Under the pieces are notes generated by a model. The model was not told where the DNA came from. It did not search any database and worked only from the letters and a program-made list of their open reading frames with translations. From contig CAWBZB010000004.1 in NCBI GenBank assembly GCA_963793105.1, positions 62,001 through 126,000 of the forward strand: 64,000 bases of DNA, given 5' to 3'. The stretch is from UBA10649 sp963793105 (GTDB taxonomy: Bacteria > Actinomycetota > Actinomycetes > S36-B12). This document shows positions 37,445 to 45,076 of the stretch, one piece after another (within the stretch, counting starts at the first letter, position 1; every line of letters begins with the position of its first letter). The position numbers and the translations under genes are program-made.

Positions 37445-38266
37445 ATGGCCCTGCAAACGTTCAGCCCACGGGAGATCCAGGCGCGGGTGCGCGGCGGCGA
37501 CTCGGCAGAGGTGGTCGCGGCCGAGACCGGCTGGCCCCTCGACAAGGTGCTGCGATACGCGGAGCCGCTGCTGGCCGAGCGCGCCTTCATCGCAGAGCAG
37601 GCTCAGGCCGTCGAGGTCCGACGATCCGGTGGCGGAGCGACCCTGCTGCAGGCGGCCGCAGCCGCGCTCGGCGTCCCGACAGACGACGCCGGGATCGAGT
37701 GGGACGCCTACCGTCGCGGGGACGGGAAGTGGATCGTCACCGCGGAGTACCGCGAGGCCGACGGTGCGCATGGCGCGGAATGGACGTACGACCACGCCGG
37801 CCGGAACCTGCACCCGCTCGACGACGACGCCCGCACCTTGATGGGCGCTCGCCCGATGGCGGTCGTGGACGACGAGCTCGACATCGCCGACGCGCTCGAC
37901 CTGGTCGCGGAGCCGGAGGTCGTTCGCGACGCCGAGGCGCGCCCCCGCCTGGTGGCCGTCCCGGACGATGACGACGACGAGGCGACCGCGACCGATGCCG
38001 AGCAGGCGTCGAGCGAGGACCAGTCGCCTGCGGCGGCGCGGGCCAACCACTCCGAGCAGACGATCAGCATCCCGCATCCGAGCGGGAAGGACGCGGCGCC
38101 GGCGCCCGCGGCGAAGAAGACCGCGGCGAAGAAGACCACCGCCAAGGCGCCCGCGGCGAAGAAGGCGACCCCCGCCCGGAAGCCCCGTGCGCGCAAGGGC
38201 CGGGCCAGCGTGCCCAGCTGGGACGAGATCCTGTTCGGCGCGACCAAGCCCGACAGCGAGGACTAG
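37445..38266 (+). CDS. sepH: Septation protein SepH (N-terminus apparently incomplete)
   Basis: The gene encodes at least 273 residues from ATG 37445 (TTG 37439 also in frame). It has the helix-turn-helix region of DUF3071 (PREIQARVRGGDSAEVVAAE, then WPLDKVLRYAEPLLAER), an acidic middle, a Lys/Ala-rich linker, and the conserved C-terminal RASVPSWDEILFG. SepH binds FtsZ and promotes ring assembly. Normal SepH has about 40-60 more N-terminal residues (a beta-rich segment ending in an LRxA pattern). Upstream, the same frame gives VLRSARPALRRGNHIDLSRQ but is stopped by TAA at 37376-37378, and a different frame gives FVLSARKGAKFSV. A frameshift or a truncated protein is likely. Confidence 0.85.
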   Translation: MALQTFSPREIQARVRGGDSAEVVAAETGWPLDKVLRYAEPLLAERAFIAEQAQAVEVRRSGGGATLLQAAAAALGVPTDDAGIEWDAYRRGDGKWIVTAEYREADGAHGAEWTYDHAGRNLHPLDDDARTLMGARPMAVVDDELDIADALDLVAEPEVVRDAEARPRLVAVPDDDDDEATATDAEQASSEDQSPAAARANHSEQTISIPHPSGKDAAPAPAAKKTAAKKTTAKAPAAKKATPARKPRARKGRASVPSWDEILFGATKPDSED

Positions 38267-38916
38267 TCGCGGCCGAAGGGCAGCGGCTCGACGGACATGT
38301 GGCCGCGCTGTGACCGTGCCGCCGTCGTGCGCGACCGGTAGTGCCGTCGGCACAGCACCTCGTAGGACACCGTGCTCGCCGACTGCGCCGTGGTGTCCCC
38401 CACCATCACCTGGCTGCCCTCGACCGTGATCTCACCGTTGACCGTGCGGGCGTTGTGGATGGCCCGCGAGCCGCACCAGCACAGGGCCTCGACCTGGAGG
38501 ACCTGGACCCGGTCGGACAGCTCCACCAGGCGCGCGGATCCGGGAAACAGGCGGGTACGGAAGTCCGTCATGATCCCGAAGGCGTACACGTCGATGCCGA
38601 GCTCGTCGACGATGGTGGACAGCTGCTCGACCTGCTCCTCTGAGTAGAACTGGGCCTCGTCGCAGATGAGGTAGTCGATCCGGGCTCCCCCGGAGAGCTG
38701 GTCCACGACGTAGGACCGGAAATCGAGCGCCTCGTCGACCTCGACCGCCGGGACCTCCAGACCGAGCCGGCTGGACAGGACGGACTCCCCGGCCCGATCC
38801 AGTCGGGTGAAGACCACGCCGGCCCGCCCGCGTGAGGAATGGTTGTGGTCGGTCTGCAGGGCCAGGGTGGACTTGCCGCAGTCCATCGTCCCGGCGTAGA
38901 AGATCAGCTCCGCCAC
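38263..38916 (-). CDS. tdk: Thymidine kinase
   Basis: The 217-residue type II thymidine kinase phosphorylates thymidine with ATP in salvage. The P-loop is FYAGTMDCGKST at the N-terminus, the DxQF-like motif ICDEAQFYSEEQV follows at about residue 84, and zinc-binding Cys residues appear in ALCWCGSRA and near VLCRRHY. Length is normal. The stop overlaps the stop of sepH in the CTAG at 38263-38266. Confidence 0.95.
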   Translation of the reverse strand: MAELIFYAGTMDCGKSTLALQTDHNHSSRGRAGVVFTRLDRAGESVLSSRLGLEVPAVEVDEALDFRSYVVDQLSGGARIDYLICDEAQFYSEEQVEQLSTIVDELGIDVYAFGIMTDFRTRLFPGSARLVELSDRVQVLQVEALCWCGSRAIHNARTVNGEITVEGSQVMVGDTTAQSASTVSYEVLCRRHYRSRTTAARSQRGHMSVEPLPFGRD

Positions 38917-38935
38917 GGCGCCATCGTGCCAGACA

Positions 38936-40057
38936 TCAGGCGCGGCGTTGGACGAGTGCCGGGATCAGCAGTTCCTCGGGCGACAGGCCGCCGTGCTGGC
39001 CGAGCAGCTGGGACACGGTGCTGTCGAACCTGCTCGCGAGGAGGGTGCCGGGACGGGCGATCGCCACGACATCGCCGATCCGGTCGGCCAGCGTCGCGTC
39101 GACCGGCCCGAGCAGTCCGCTCTCCACCAACTCGATCCGGGTGAGGACGTCGGCTCGATCCCCGAGCACGGACCGCCAGGCCTGCTGGACATCGGCGGTC
39201 GCCCCCTCCTCGACGTAGACGTGGCGGGCGCGTGGTTCCCCGGCAATCCGTGCCACGCCCAACATCAGGCGGCGATCCCGCTCCAGCGCGACCCTGGTCT
39301 CCTCGGGGCAGTCGAGCATGCCGTGGTCCGCCGTCACCACCAGCGTCGCACCTGGGACCAGCTCCTCCCCCAGGCGTCCGACCAGCTCGTCGACCTGGAC
39401 AAGGGCGTCGCGCCACTGCTGGCTCGCCACTCCGAACTCGTGGCCGATGCGGTCGAGCTCGGGCCAGTAGACGTACGTGAAGGAGGGACGACCACGGCCG
39501 AGGACGTCCCGCACCGCGCGCACTCGCTCCTCCAGGTCATCGGCGGCCGCGTACTCCGCACCCCGCAGCACCGCGCGCGTGAGGCCCGACTCGCGATAGG
39601 CGCCCGGTGAGACGGTCGTCATGCTGATCCCGGCGCGGGACACCCTCTCGAAGACCGTCGGCTCGGGCTGCACGGCCACCGGCGTCGGCTCGCGCCCCCA
39701 GTGCAGCGGAATCAGCAGGTCGTCCGACTCGGGGTAGCGGAACGCCGCGCCGACCAGCCCATGCATGCCCGGCAGCAGCCCGGTGCCGAGGGAGGCGAGG
39801 CCCACCGGCGTCGTCGTCGGGAACACGGCGTCGATCGGCCCCCCCGCCATCGCCGCCAGCCTCGGCGCCAGTGCCGCGTGCTCGCGTAGCGCGAGCCAGC
39901 CGAGGCCATCGATGAGGCACACCACGACCTGCTGGCACGGGCCGATGCCCAGCTCGTCAGTGAACCCCGGAACTCCGACCGCCGCTGCCGCCGACGACCC
40001 GACGTCTGCGAGGGTCACCGAGGCGTGCGTGGATCCCGGATCGTCGTCGATCCGCAC
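38936..40057 (-). CDS. Alkaline phosphatase superfamily (nucleotide pyrophosphatase-like) protein
   Basis: The 373-residue protein starts at GTG 40057, a few bases after the DUF5998 gene. Alkaline-phosphatase-fold motifs: VVCLIDGLGWLALRE (first metal Asp), VFPTTTPVGLASLGTGLLPG (nucleophile Thr), FTYVYWPELDRIGHEFG (Asp and His) and LVVTADHGMLD (Asp-His). This is the Type I phosphodiesterase/nucleotide pyrophosphatase group; no signal peptide is visible, so a cytoplasmic enzyme. Substrate unknown. Confidence 0.88.
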   Translation of the reverse strand: MRIDDDPGSTHASVTLADVGSSAAAAVGVPGFTDELGIGPCQQVVVCLIDGLGWLALREHAALAPRLAAMAGGPIDAVFPTTTPVGLASLGTGLLPGMHGLVGAAFRYPESDDLLIPLHWGREPTPVAVQPEPTVFERVSRAGISMTTVSPGAYRESGLTRAVLRGAEYAAADDLEERVRAVRDVLGRGRPSFTYVYWPELDRIGHEFGVASQQWRDALVQVDELVGRLGEELVPGATLVVTADHGMLDCPEETRVALERDRRLMLGVARIAGEPRARHVYVEEGATADVQQAWRSVLGDRADVLTRIELVESGLLGPVDATLADRIGDVVAIARPGTLLASRFDSTVSQLLGQHGGLSPEELLIPALVQRRA

Positions 40058-40061
40058 GGTC

Positions 40062-40646
40062 TCAGCGGGCCCGATCGGCCGTCGCCTGCGCGAGCTCGGC
40101 GGCGAAGGCCAGCACCTGCCGGACGACGTCGGCTCCGTCGGCGACCTCGGATACCCGCACCGAGAGGTCGTCGTTGCTCGCCGTCCCGGTGTAGCCGTGG
40201 TCCGCCTCGCACTGGGGGTCGCCGCAGGTGGCCGGCTCGAGGTCGATCCGGCTCACGGCCCCCCACCCGATGGTGAGGACGACCTCGGCCGCCGCTCCCC
40301 CGGGCTTGTGGGTCGCCGGGTCGCTGACCACGCGGGTCACCACCACCGAGTCGACCCGCTCGATCCGCACGGCCTCCGTCGACGCCGAAGCCGAGGGGCG
40401 CGGATTGGTGTCGTCGGCCGGGTGCTCGTCGGTGTGCCCGACGATCAGTCGCGTCGGGGTCAGGGCGAGGACCGTGACATGCCGCCTCAGCTCATCCCGG
40501 TCGAACGTCGCCTCATGGTGGACCACGTACGAGCGCAGTGACTCACCCGCCAGGGCCGTCTCCAGCGCGTCGGCGACCAGGTCCGGGTAGTACCCCGACT
40601 TCTGGATATCGGTGCGCAGCTGCTGGCCGAGGGCGGACTCCGTCAT
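40062..40646 (-). CDS. DUF5998 family protein
   Basis: A 194-residue protein from ATG 40646. Sequence features: LRTDIQKSGYYPDLVADALE, LRSYVVHHEATFDRDELRRH, VLALTPTRLIVGHTDEH, and a CGDPQCEADHGYTG segment that may bind metal. It matches the actinobacterial DUF5998 family of unknown function, which is regularly paired with the alkaline-phosphatase-fold protein, as here (gap of four bases). The two genes form an operon. Confidence 0.85.
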   Translation of the reverse strand: MTESALGQQLRTDIQKSGYYPDLVADALETALAGESLRSYVVHHEATFDRDELRRHVTVLALTPTRLIVGHTDEHPADDTNPRPSASASTEAVRIERVDSVVVTRVVSDPATHKPGGAAAEVVLTIGWGAVSRIDLEPATCGDPQCEADHGYTGTASNDDLSVRVSEVADGADVVRQVLAFAAELAQATADRAR

Positions 40647-40709
40647 GGCGTCATTGTTCCACTCATGCGCGAGGTTCCGTGCCCCGCCCGCCCGGACCGG
40701 CCGCGGGGG

Positions 40710-43103
40710 TCACATCCGACGCGCTGCACGGTCGGTCACCGCCGCCGTGTCGGACACCGTCACCGAGATGTCGCCCACCCTCACGTCCTGGCTCTCGCCC
40801 GTGCACGCGTGCCTGACGTCGGCGAACGTGACACCGGGTTTGCGCACGTGCAGGCAGCTGATGTCGCTGATCGTGCGGGCCAGCCGCGAGAGCGTCTCGT
40901 CGTCTGCCTGGTGGCACAGCACGGGAAGGGCTCCGAGCGAGCGCAGCATCGTCATGGCCCCGAACTCGGACACCGGTGCCAGCCGGTGGGCGTGGTCCTC
41001 CAGCGCCTCGGCCACCGGGTCGTCGACTCCGACCATGACCACCGGGCCGAAGAGCGGGTCGTCCAGCAGCCGTATGCGCAGGCCCACGTTCCCGGCAGCA
41101 TCGAGGTCGAGGACGAGGCCGGGCAGCCCGGCCTGTCCCACCAACCGGACGGCCGCCTCGCCGACGACCACTCCCGGCGCGGGCGCCGCCGTGGCCTCAG
41201 GCTCCGCAGGGACCGGGTGGCTGCTGACCTTGCGAGCGTCCTCCTGCCGCCACCGACCGAGCCAGGCGAGCGAGGCGAGGGCGTGGACGGCGTCCTCGAC
41301 ATCGTCGAACACGGGCACGCCACCGACGGCGTCCGTCGGCCGCATGCCCCCCATCACCGCCACGACGGGCTTCGCCGTTGACGCGTCCCGCGTGAGGTCG
41401 TCCAGCGCCCGTCGGAGGCCCTCGTCGCCCTGCTCCTCCACCGGGGTCGCATGCAGGACCAGAACGGCACCCACAGCCGGATCGTCCAGGGCCGCCGCTA
41501 TCGCCCGTACCTGGCCGGCGATGGACTCTGCCCGGGCGAACGTCGTGGGGGCACCAGCGAGGGTCAGTCCGGTTCCGTCCATCGCGTTCACCGCGAGCAC
41601 GGCAAGGGCGTCGCTGTTCCCCACAACCGCGATCTGCGGGCCGGTGGGGAGGGGCTGGCTCGCGGCCACCCGGCCGATGTCGATCAGCTCGTCCACGCTG
41701 TCGACGAGGATGACTCCGCAGTCGGTGAGGATCTGGTCCACGGCCCTCTGCGAGAGCCGGGTGCGCCCGACCGCGTGGCCGAGCGGGTGCGCATGCCCCG
41801 ACCCCCCGGTCCGCACCATCACCACGGGCTTCACCTGAGCGGTCCCATGGACGAGCCGGGCGAACTTGCGCGCGTTGCCGATCGACTCCAGGTACAGAAG
41901 GACGACGTCGGTCGACTCGTCCTCCCGCCAGTACTGCAGGAGGTCGTTCCCCGAGACGTCCGCACGGTTCCCGGCCGAGACGAAGGTCGACAGCCCGAGG
42001 TCCCGGCTGCGGAGCCGATCGAGGATGGACGCGCCCAGCGCCCCGGACTGGCAGAAGAAGCCCACCCGGCCGGCCAACGGCATGCGCGGCACCAGGGAGG
42101 CATTGAGCCTGATGCCGGGATCGGTGTTGATCAGCCCCAGCGCATTGGGCCCTACCACCCGCATGCCGCTGCGATGGGCCACGTTCACGAGGCGTGCCTG
42201 CTCGGCGAGTCCGGCGGGGCCCTCGTCGCCGAAGCCCCCCGACACGATCACCAGGGCATGCACGTCCGCCGAGCCTGCGTCCTCGATGACTGCGCCCACT
42301 GCCGCAGCAGGAACGACCACGACCGCGATGTCGACCTCGCCTGGTGCCTCTGACAGGGAGCGCACGCAGCGCACGCCGCCGATCTCGTCCACCTCCGGAT
42401 GCACGGCGAGGAGCTCACCGGTGAAACCGGCGGCCACCAGGTGCTGCAGCAGCGCGTGCCCCAGTCCCCCCGGTGACCTCGACGCGCCCACGACGGCCAC
42501 GGAGCGCGGCTGCAGGAGCCTCTGCACCGAGCGCGCCTCGGCTCGCAGCTCCCGGGCTGCCATCACGGCGACACTGGCATCCGTGGGCTCGATGGCGAAC
42601 GACACGGCGATCACGTCCTGCTCGAGATGCTGTGTGAGCTCATAGCCCGCCTCGCGGAAGGTGGCCAGCATGCGGGAGTTCTCCGGGAGCACCTCCGCCA
42701 CGAATCGAGAGACCCCGACCTCCCGGGCGGCCGCCGCCAGGTGCTCCAGCAGGATCGAGCCCAGTCCGCGACCCTGCACGGCATCCCGGATGTTGAACGC
42801 CACCTCGGCGCTCCCGTCCCCCAGCGCATCGAACCGGCCCACCCCGATGATCTCGTCGCGGTCCAGGGCCACGAGAGCGACGCGCGAACGGTGGTCGACA
42901 TTCGTGAAGTACTCGACGTCCTGTGCGGTCAGCTGTGGCTTGGCGGAGAAGAACCGGTAGTAGATCGTCTGGGCGGACAGGGCGGCATGGAACCGCCGCA
43001 GCCGGTCCCCGTCGTCGGGCGTGATGGGCCGAAGGCGCACCGGGTGACCGTCGCGAGGCAGGACGTCGGCCTCCCAGCCCAGCGGGTACCCGGATGGCGT
43101 CAC
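40710..43103 (-). CDS. GNAT acetyltransferase fused to a NDP-forming acyl-CoA synthetase-like protein
   Basis: A 797-residue protein from GTG 43103. Residues about 20-170 are a GNAT domain (IGVGRFDALGDGSAEVAFNI, acetyl-CoA loop QGRGLGSILLEHL). From residue 200 follows a CoA-binding Rossmann domain (SVAVVGASRSPGGLGHALLQ), then succinyl-CoA-ligase-like domains (GRVGFFCQSGALGASI). The last 170 residues keep only part of the ATP-grasp domain (DPLFGPVVMVGVDDPVAEAL). The usual ATP-binding first half is missing, so the protein is shorter than related 880-900 residue fusions. Relatives include protein lysine acetyltransferases of Pat type. Here the synthetase part may be a sensor rather than an active ligase. 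Confidence 0.85.
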   Translation of the reverse strand: MTPSGYPLGWEADVLPRDGHPVRLRPITPDDGDRLRRFHAALSAQTIYYRFFSAKPQLTAQDVEYFTNVDHRSRVALVALDRDEIIGVGRFDALGDGSAEVAFNIRDAVQGRGLGSILLEHLAAAAREVGVSRFVAEVLPENSRMLATFREAGYELTQHLEQDVIAVSFAIEPTDASVAVMAARELRAEARSVQRLLQPRSVAVVGASRSPGGLGHALLQHLVAAGFTGELLAVHPEVDEIGGVRCVRSLSEAPGEVDIAVVVVPAAAVGAVIEDAGSADVHALVIVSGGFGDEGPAGLAEQARLVNVAHRSGMRVVGPNALGLINTDPGIRLNASLVPRMPLAGRVGFFCQSGALGASILDRLRSRDLGLSTFVSAGNRADVSGNDLLQYWREDESTDVVLLYLESIGNARKFARLVHGTAQVKPVVMVRTGGSGHAHPLGHAVGRTRLSQRAVDQILTDCGVILVDSVDELIDIGRVAASQPLPTGPQIAVVGNSDALAVLAVNAMDGTGLTLAGAPTTFARAESIAGQVRAIAAALDDPAVGAVLVLHATPVEEQGDEGLRRALDDLTRDASTAKPVVAVMGGMRPTDAVGGVPVFDDVEDAVHALASLAWLGRWRQEDARKVSSHPVPAEPEATAAPAPGVVVGEAAVRLVGQAGLPGLVLDLDAAGNVGLRIRLLDDPLFGPVVMVGVDDPVAEALEDHAHRLAPVSEFGAMTMLRSLGALPVLCHQADDETLSRLARTISDISCLHVRKPGVTFADVRHACTGESQDVRVGDISVTVSDTAAVTDRAARRM

Positions 43104-43183
43104 GAGCCCATTCTGGTCCCGCGGACCGGGGCGCGGCGACCCGGCGGCTGTGCCGCGACCAGGCTCGAAGGTAGGGTCGATGC

Positions 43184-44137
43184 GTGACGATCCACCACGC
43201 CCTCCTCCCCTCCGGACTCGATCCGGCCCTGGTCCGAGTGACCGAGGAGGTCCTGGACGCCCAGGCCTCCGGGACCGCCGTCGTGGCTCTGGAGTCCACC
43301 ATCATCAGCCACGGGCTCCCCCGCCCCGAGAACGCGCGGGTGGCCGCCGAGGTCGAGGACATCGTCCGCTCTCGCGGAGCGGTCCCCGCGACCATCGCCA
43401 TCCTCGACGGACGCGTCCACGTGGGTCTCAGCGAGGAGGATCTCGACCAGGTCGCCAACCGTGACGACGTGATCAAGATCAGCGTGCGGGACCTCGGTGC
43501 GGTCGTCAGTCGCCGAGGGAACGGTGCCACCACCGTCGCCGCCACGAGCCATCTGGCCTCCCTCGTCGGCATCCGGGTCTTCGCGACGGGCGGACTCGGG
43601 GGCGTGCACCGGCAGGCTCGTGTCAGCTGGGACGAGTCCGCCGACCTCAACGCCCTGGCGATCACCCCGGTCACCGTCGTCTGCTCGGGAGTCAAGTCGA
43701 TTCTCGACGTGGGCGCCACGCTGGAGCGCCTCGAGACACTCAACGTGGGCGTGCTGGGCTACGGGACCCTCCAGTTCCCGGGCTTCTACCTCACCGACTC
43801 CGGCTACACCGTCGACTGGTCCGCGCAGACCGCCGAGGACGTCGCCGGCGTGATGAAGGCGCGGGACGGCCTGAGGGTCCCCTCGGCACTCGTGGTGGCC
43901 AATCCGCTTCCGGTCGACCAGCAGCTCGATCCCGACCTGCACGACCGGGTGCTCGACGAAGGCCTGCGCCTGGCGTCGGCACGCAACATCACCGGCAAGG
44001 ACGTCACCCCGTTCCTGCTGGACCACTTCCACCGGGCCACCCACGGAGCCAGCCTGATCGTGAACGAGCAGATCATCGTGCGCAACGCCGAGCTCGCGGC
44101 CCGGATCGCGGTGGCCGACGCCTCCGCCACCGAGTAG
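43184..44137 (+). CDS. psuG: Pseudouridine-5'-phosphate glycosidase
   Basis: The 317-residue enzyme splits pseudouridine 5'-phosphate into uracil and ribose 5-phosphate. Family motifs are clear: VALESTIISHGLPRPEN, the catalytic Lys in DVIKISVRDLG, and FATGGLGGVHRQA, plus VVCSGVKSILDVGATLE, GYGTLQFPGFY and the C-terminal TPFLLDHFHRATHGAS. Start GTG 43184. It is followed after 13 bases by a PfkB kinase gene, so the two form a pseudouridine-degradation operon. Confidence 0.95.
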   Translation: MTIHHALLPSGLDPALVRVTEEVLDAQASGTAVVALESTIISHGLPRPENARVAAEVEDIVRSRGAVPATIAILDGRVHVGLSEEDLDQVANRDDVIKISVRDLGAVVSRRGNGATTVAATSHLASLVGIRVFATGGLGGVHRQARVSWDESADLNALAITPVTVVCSGVKSILDVGATLERLETLNVGVLGYGTLQFPGFYLTDSGYTVDWSAQTAEDVAGVMKARDGLRVPSALVVANPLPVDQQLDPDLHDRVLDEGLRLASARNITGKDVTPFLLDHFHRATHGASLIVNEQIIVRNAELAARIAVADASATE

Positions 44138-44150
44138 CAGCGAGCCCACC

Positions 44151-45035
44151 GTGCCCCGCAGGTGTCTCCTTGTGGGGGACGTCATGATGGACGTGACCGC
44201 GATGATCGACTCCGACATCGCGTACGCGAGCGACACGCCTGCCCACGTGACCCTGCAGCCCGGCGGAGTGGCAGCGAACACGGCCGCCTGGATGGCCACC
44301 GCCGGCCACCAGGTCACCATCGCCGGCGCGGTCGGTGACGATCCCTTCGGGCTCGCCATCCGCGACGAGCTCGCCGCCATCGGCGTGGACGTCCAGCTCG
44401 CGATTGCCGAGGGACTGGCGACCGGGACCTGCGTCGTCATCGTCGACCGACGCCGCGAGCGCACGATGTTCCCCGACTCCGGCGCGAACGCCGCCGTCAG
44501 CCTCGACCGCGTACGTTCCCTGATCACGGCGGACACGCACGTCCACCTGTCCGGATACACGCTCCTGAACCCGGCCACGTCCGAGCTCGGGCGCGCGGTC
44601 CTCGACCACGCCGTTCAGGTGGGGGCCACCCGCAGCCTCGACCCCGCCTCGGCGGCTCCCCTGCGCAGCCGGATCGACCAGTTCAGCGAACTGCTCCCCC
44701 TCTTCCAGCTCGTGCTCGCCAATGAGGACGAGGCGGCCGTGCTGTCCGGGCGAGAGGATCCGCACGACGCCCTCATGCAGCTCGCCGAGATCGTCCCGAC
44801 CGCGGTCGTGAAGATCGGTGCCCGCGGTGTGCTGGCCCGGGACTCGACGGGTAGCGTCGCGCAACCCGCGCACTCCATGGAGGTGATCGACACGACCGGC
44901 GCCGGAGATGCCTTCACCGCGGGGTTCCTGCCGGTCTGGCTGGCCGGAGGCCCCCTGGCGACGGCCGTCTCGGAGGGCCAACTGCTCGCTGCCCGCGCCG
45001 TGGGCCGTGTCGGTGCCAGCCCGCTGGTGCGCTGA
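44151..45035 (+). CDS. psuK: PfkB-family sugar kinase (pseudouridine kinase)
   Basis: A 294-residue PfkB kinase from GTG 44151. Motifs: N-terminal LLVGDVMMDVTAMI, the substrate-binding GGVAANTAAWMATAG, and the catalytic DTTGAGDAFTAGFL near the C-terminus with the general base Asp. Adjacent psuG makes pseudouridine the best substrate: the kinase makes pseudouridine 5'-phosphate for PsuG. By family alone ribokinase or another sugar kinase would be possible. Confidence 0.88.
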   Translation: MPRRCLLVGDVMMDVTAMIDSDIAYASDTPAHVTLQPGGVAANTAAWMATAGHQVTIAGAVGDDPFGLAIRDELAAIGVDVQLAIAEGLATGTCVVIVDRRRERTMFPDSGANAAVSLDRVRSLITADTHVHLSGYTLLNPATSELGRAVLDHAVQVGATRSLDPASAAPLRSRIDQFSELLPLFQLVLANEDEAAVLSGREDPHDALMQLAEIVPTAVVKIGARGVLARDSTGSVAQPAHSMEVIDTTGAGDAFTAGFLPVWLAGGPLATAVSEGQLLAARAVGRVGASPLVR

Positions 45036-45076
45036 GCAGGCAGAATCGGGCCTGAGCCCACCGACGAGAGGAATCC

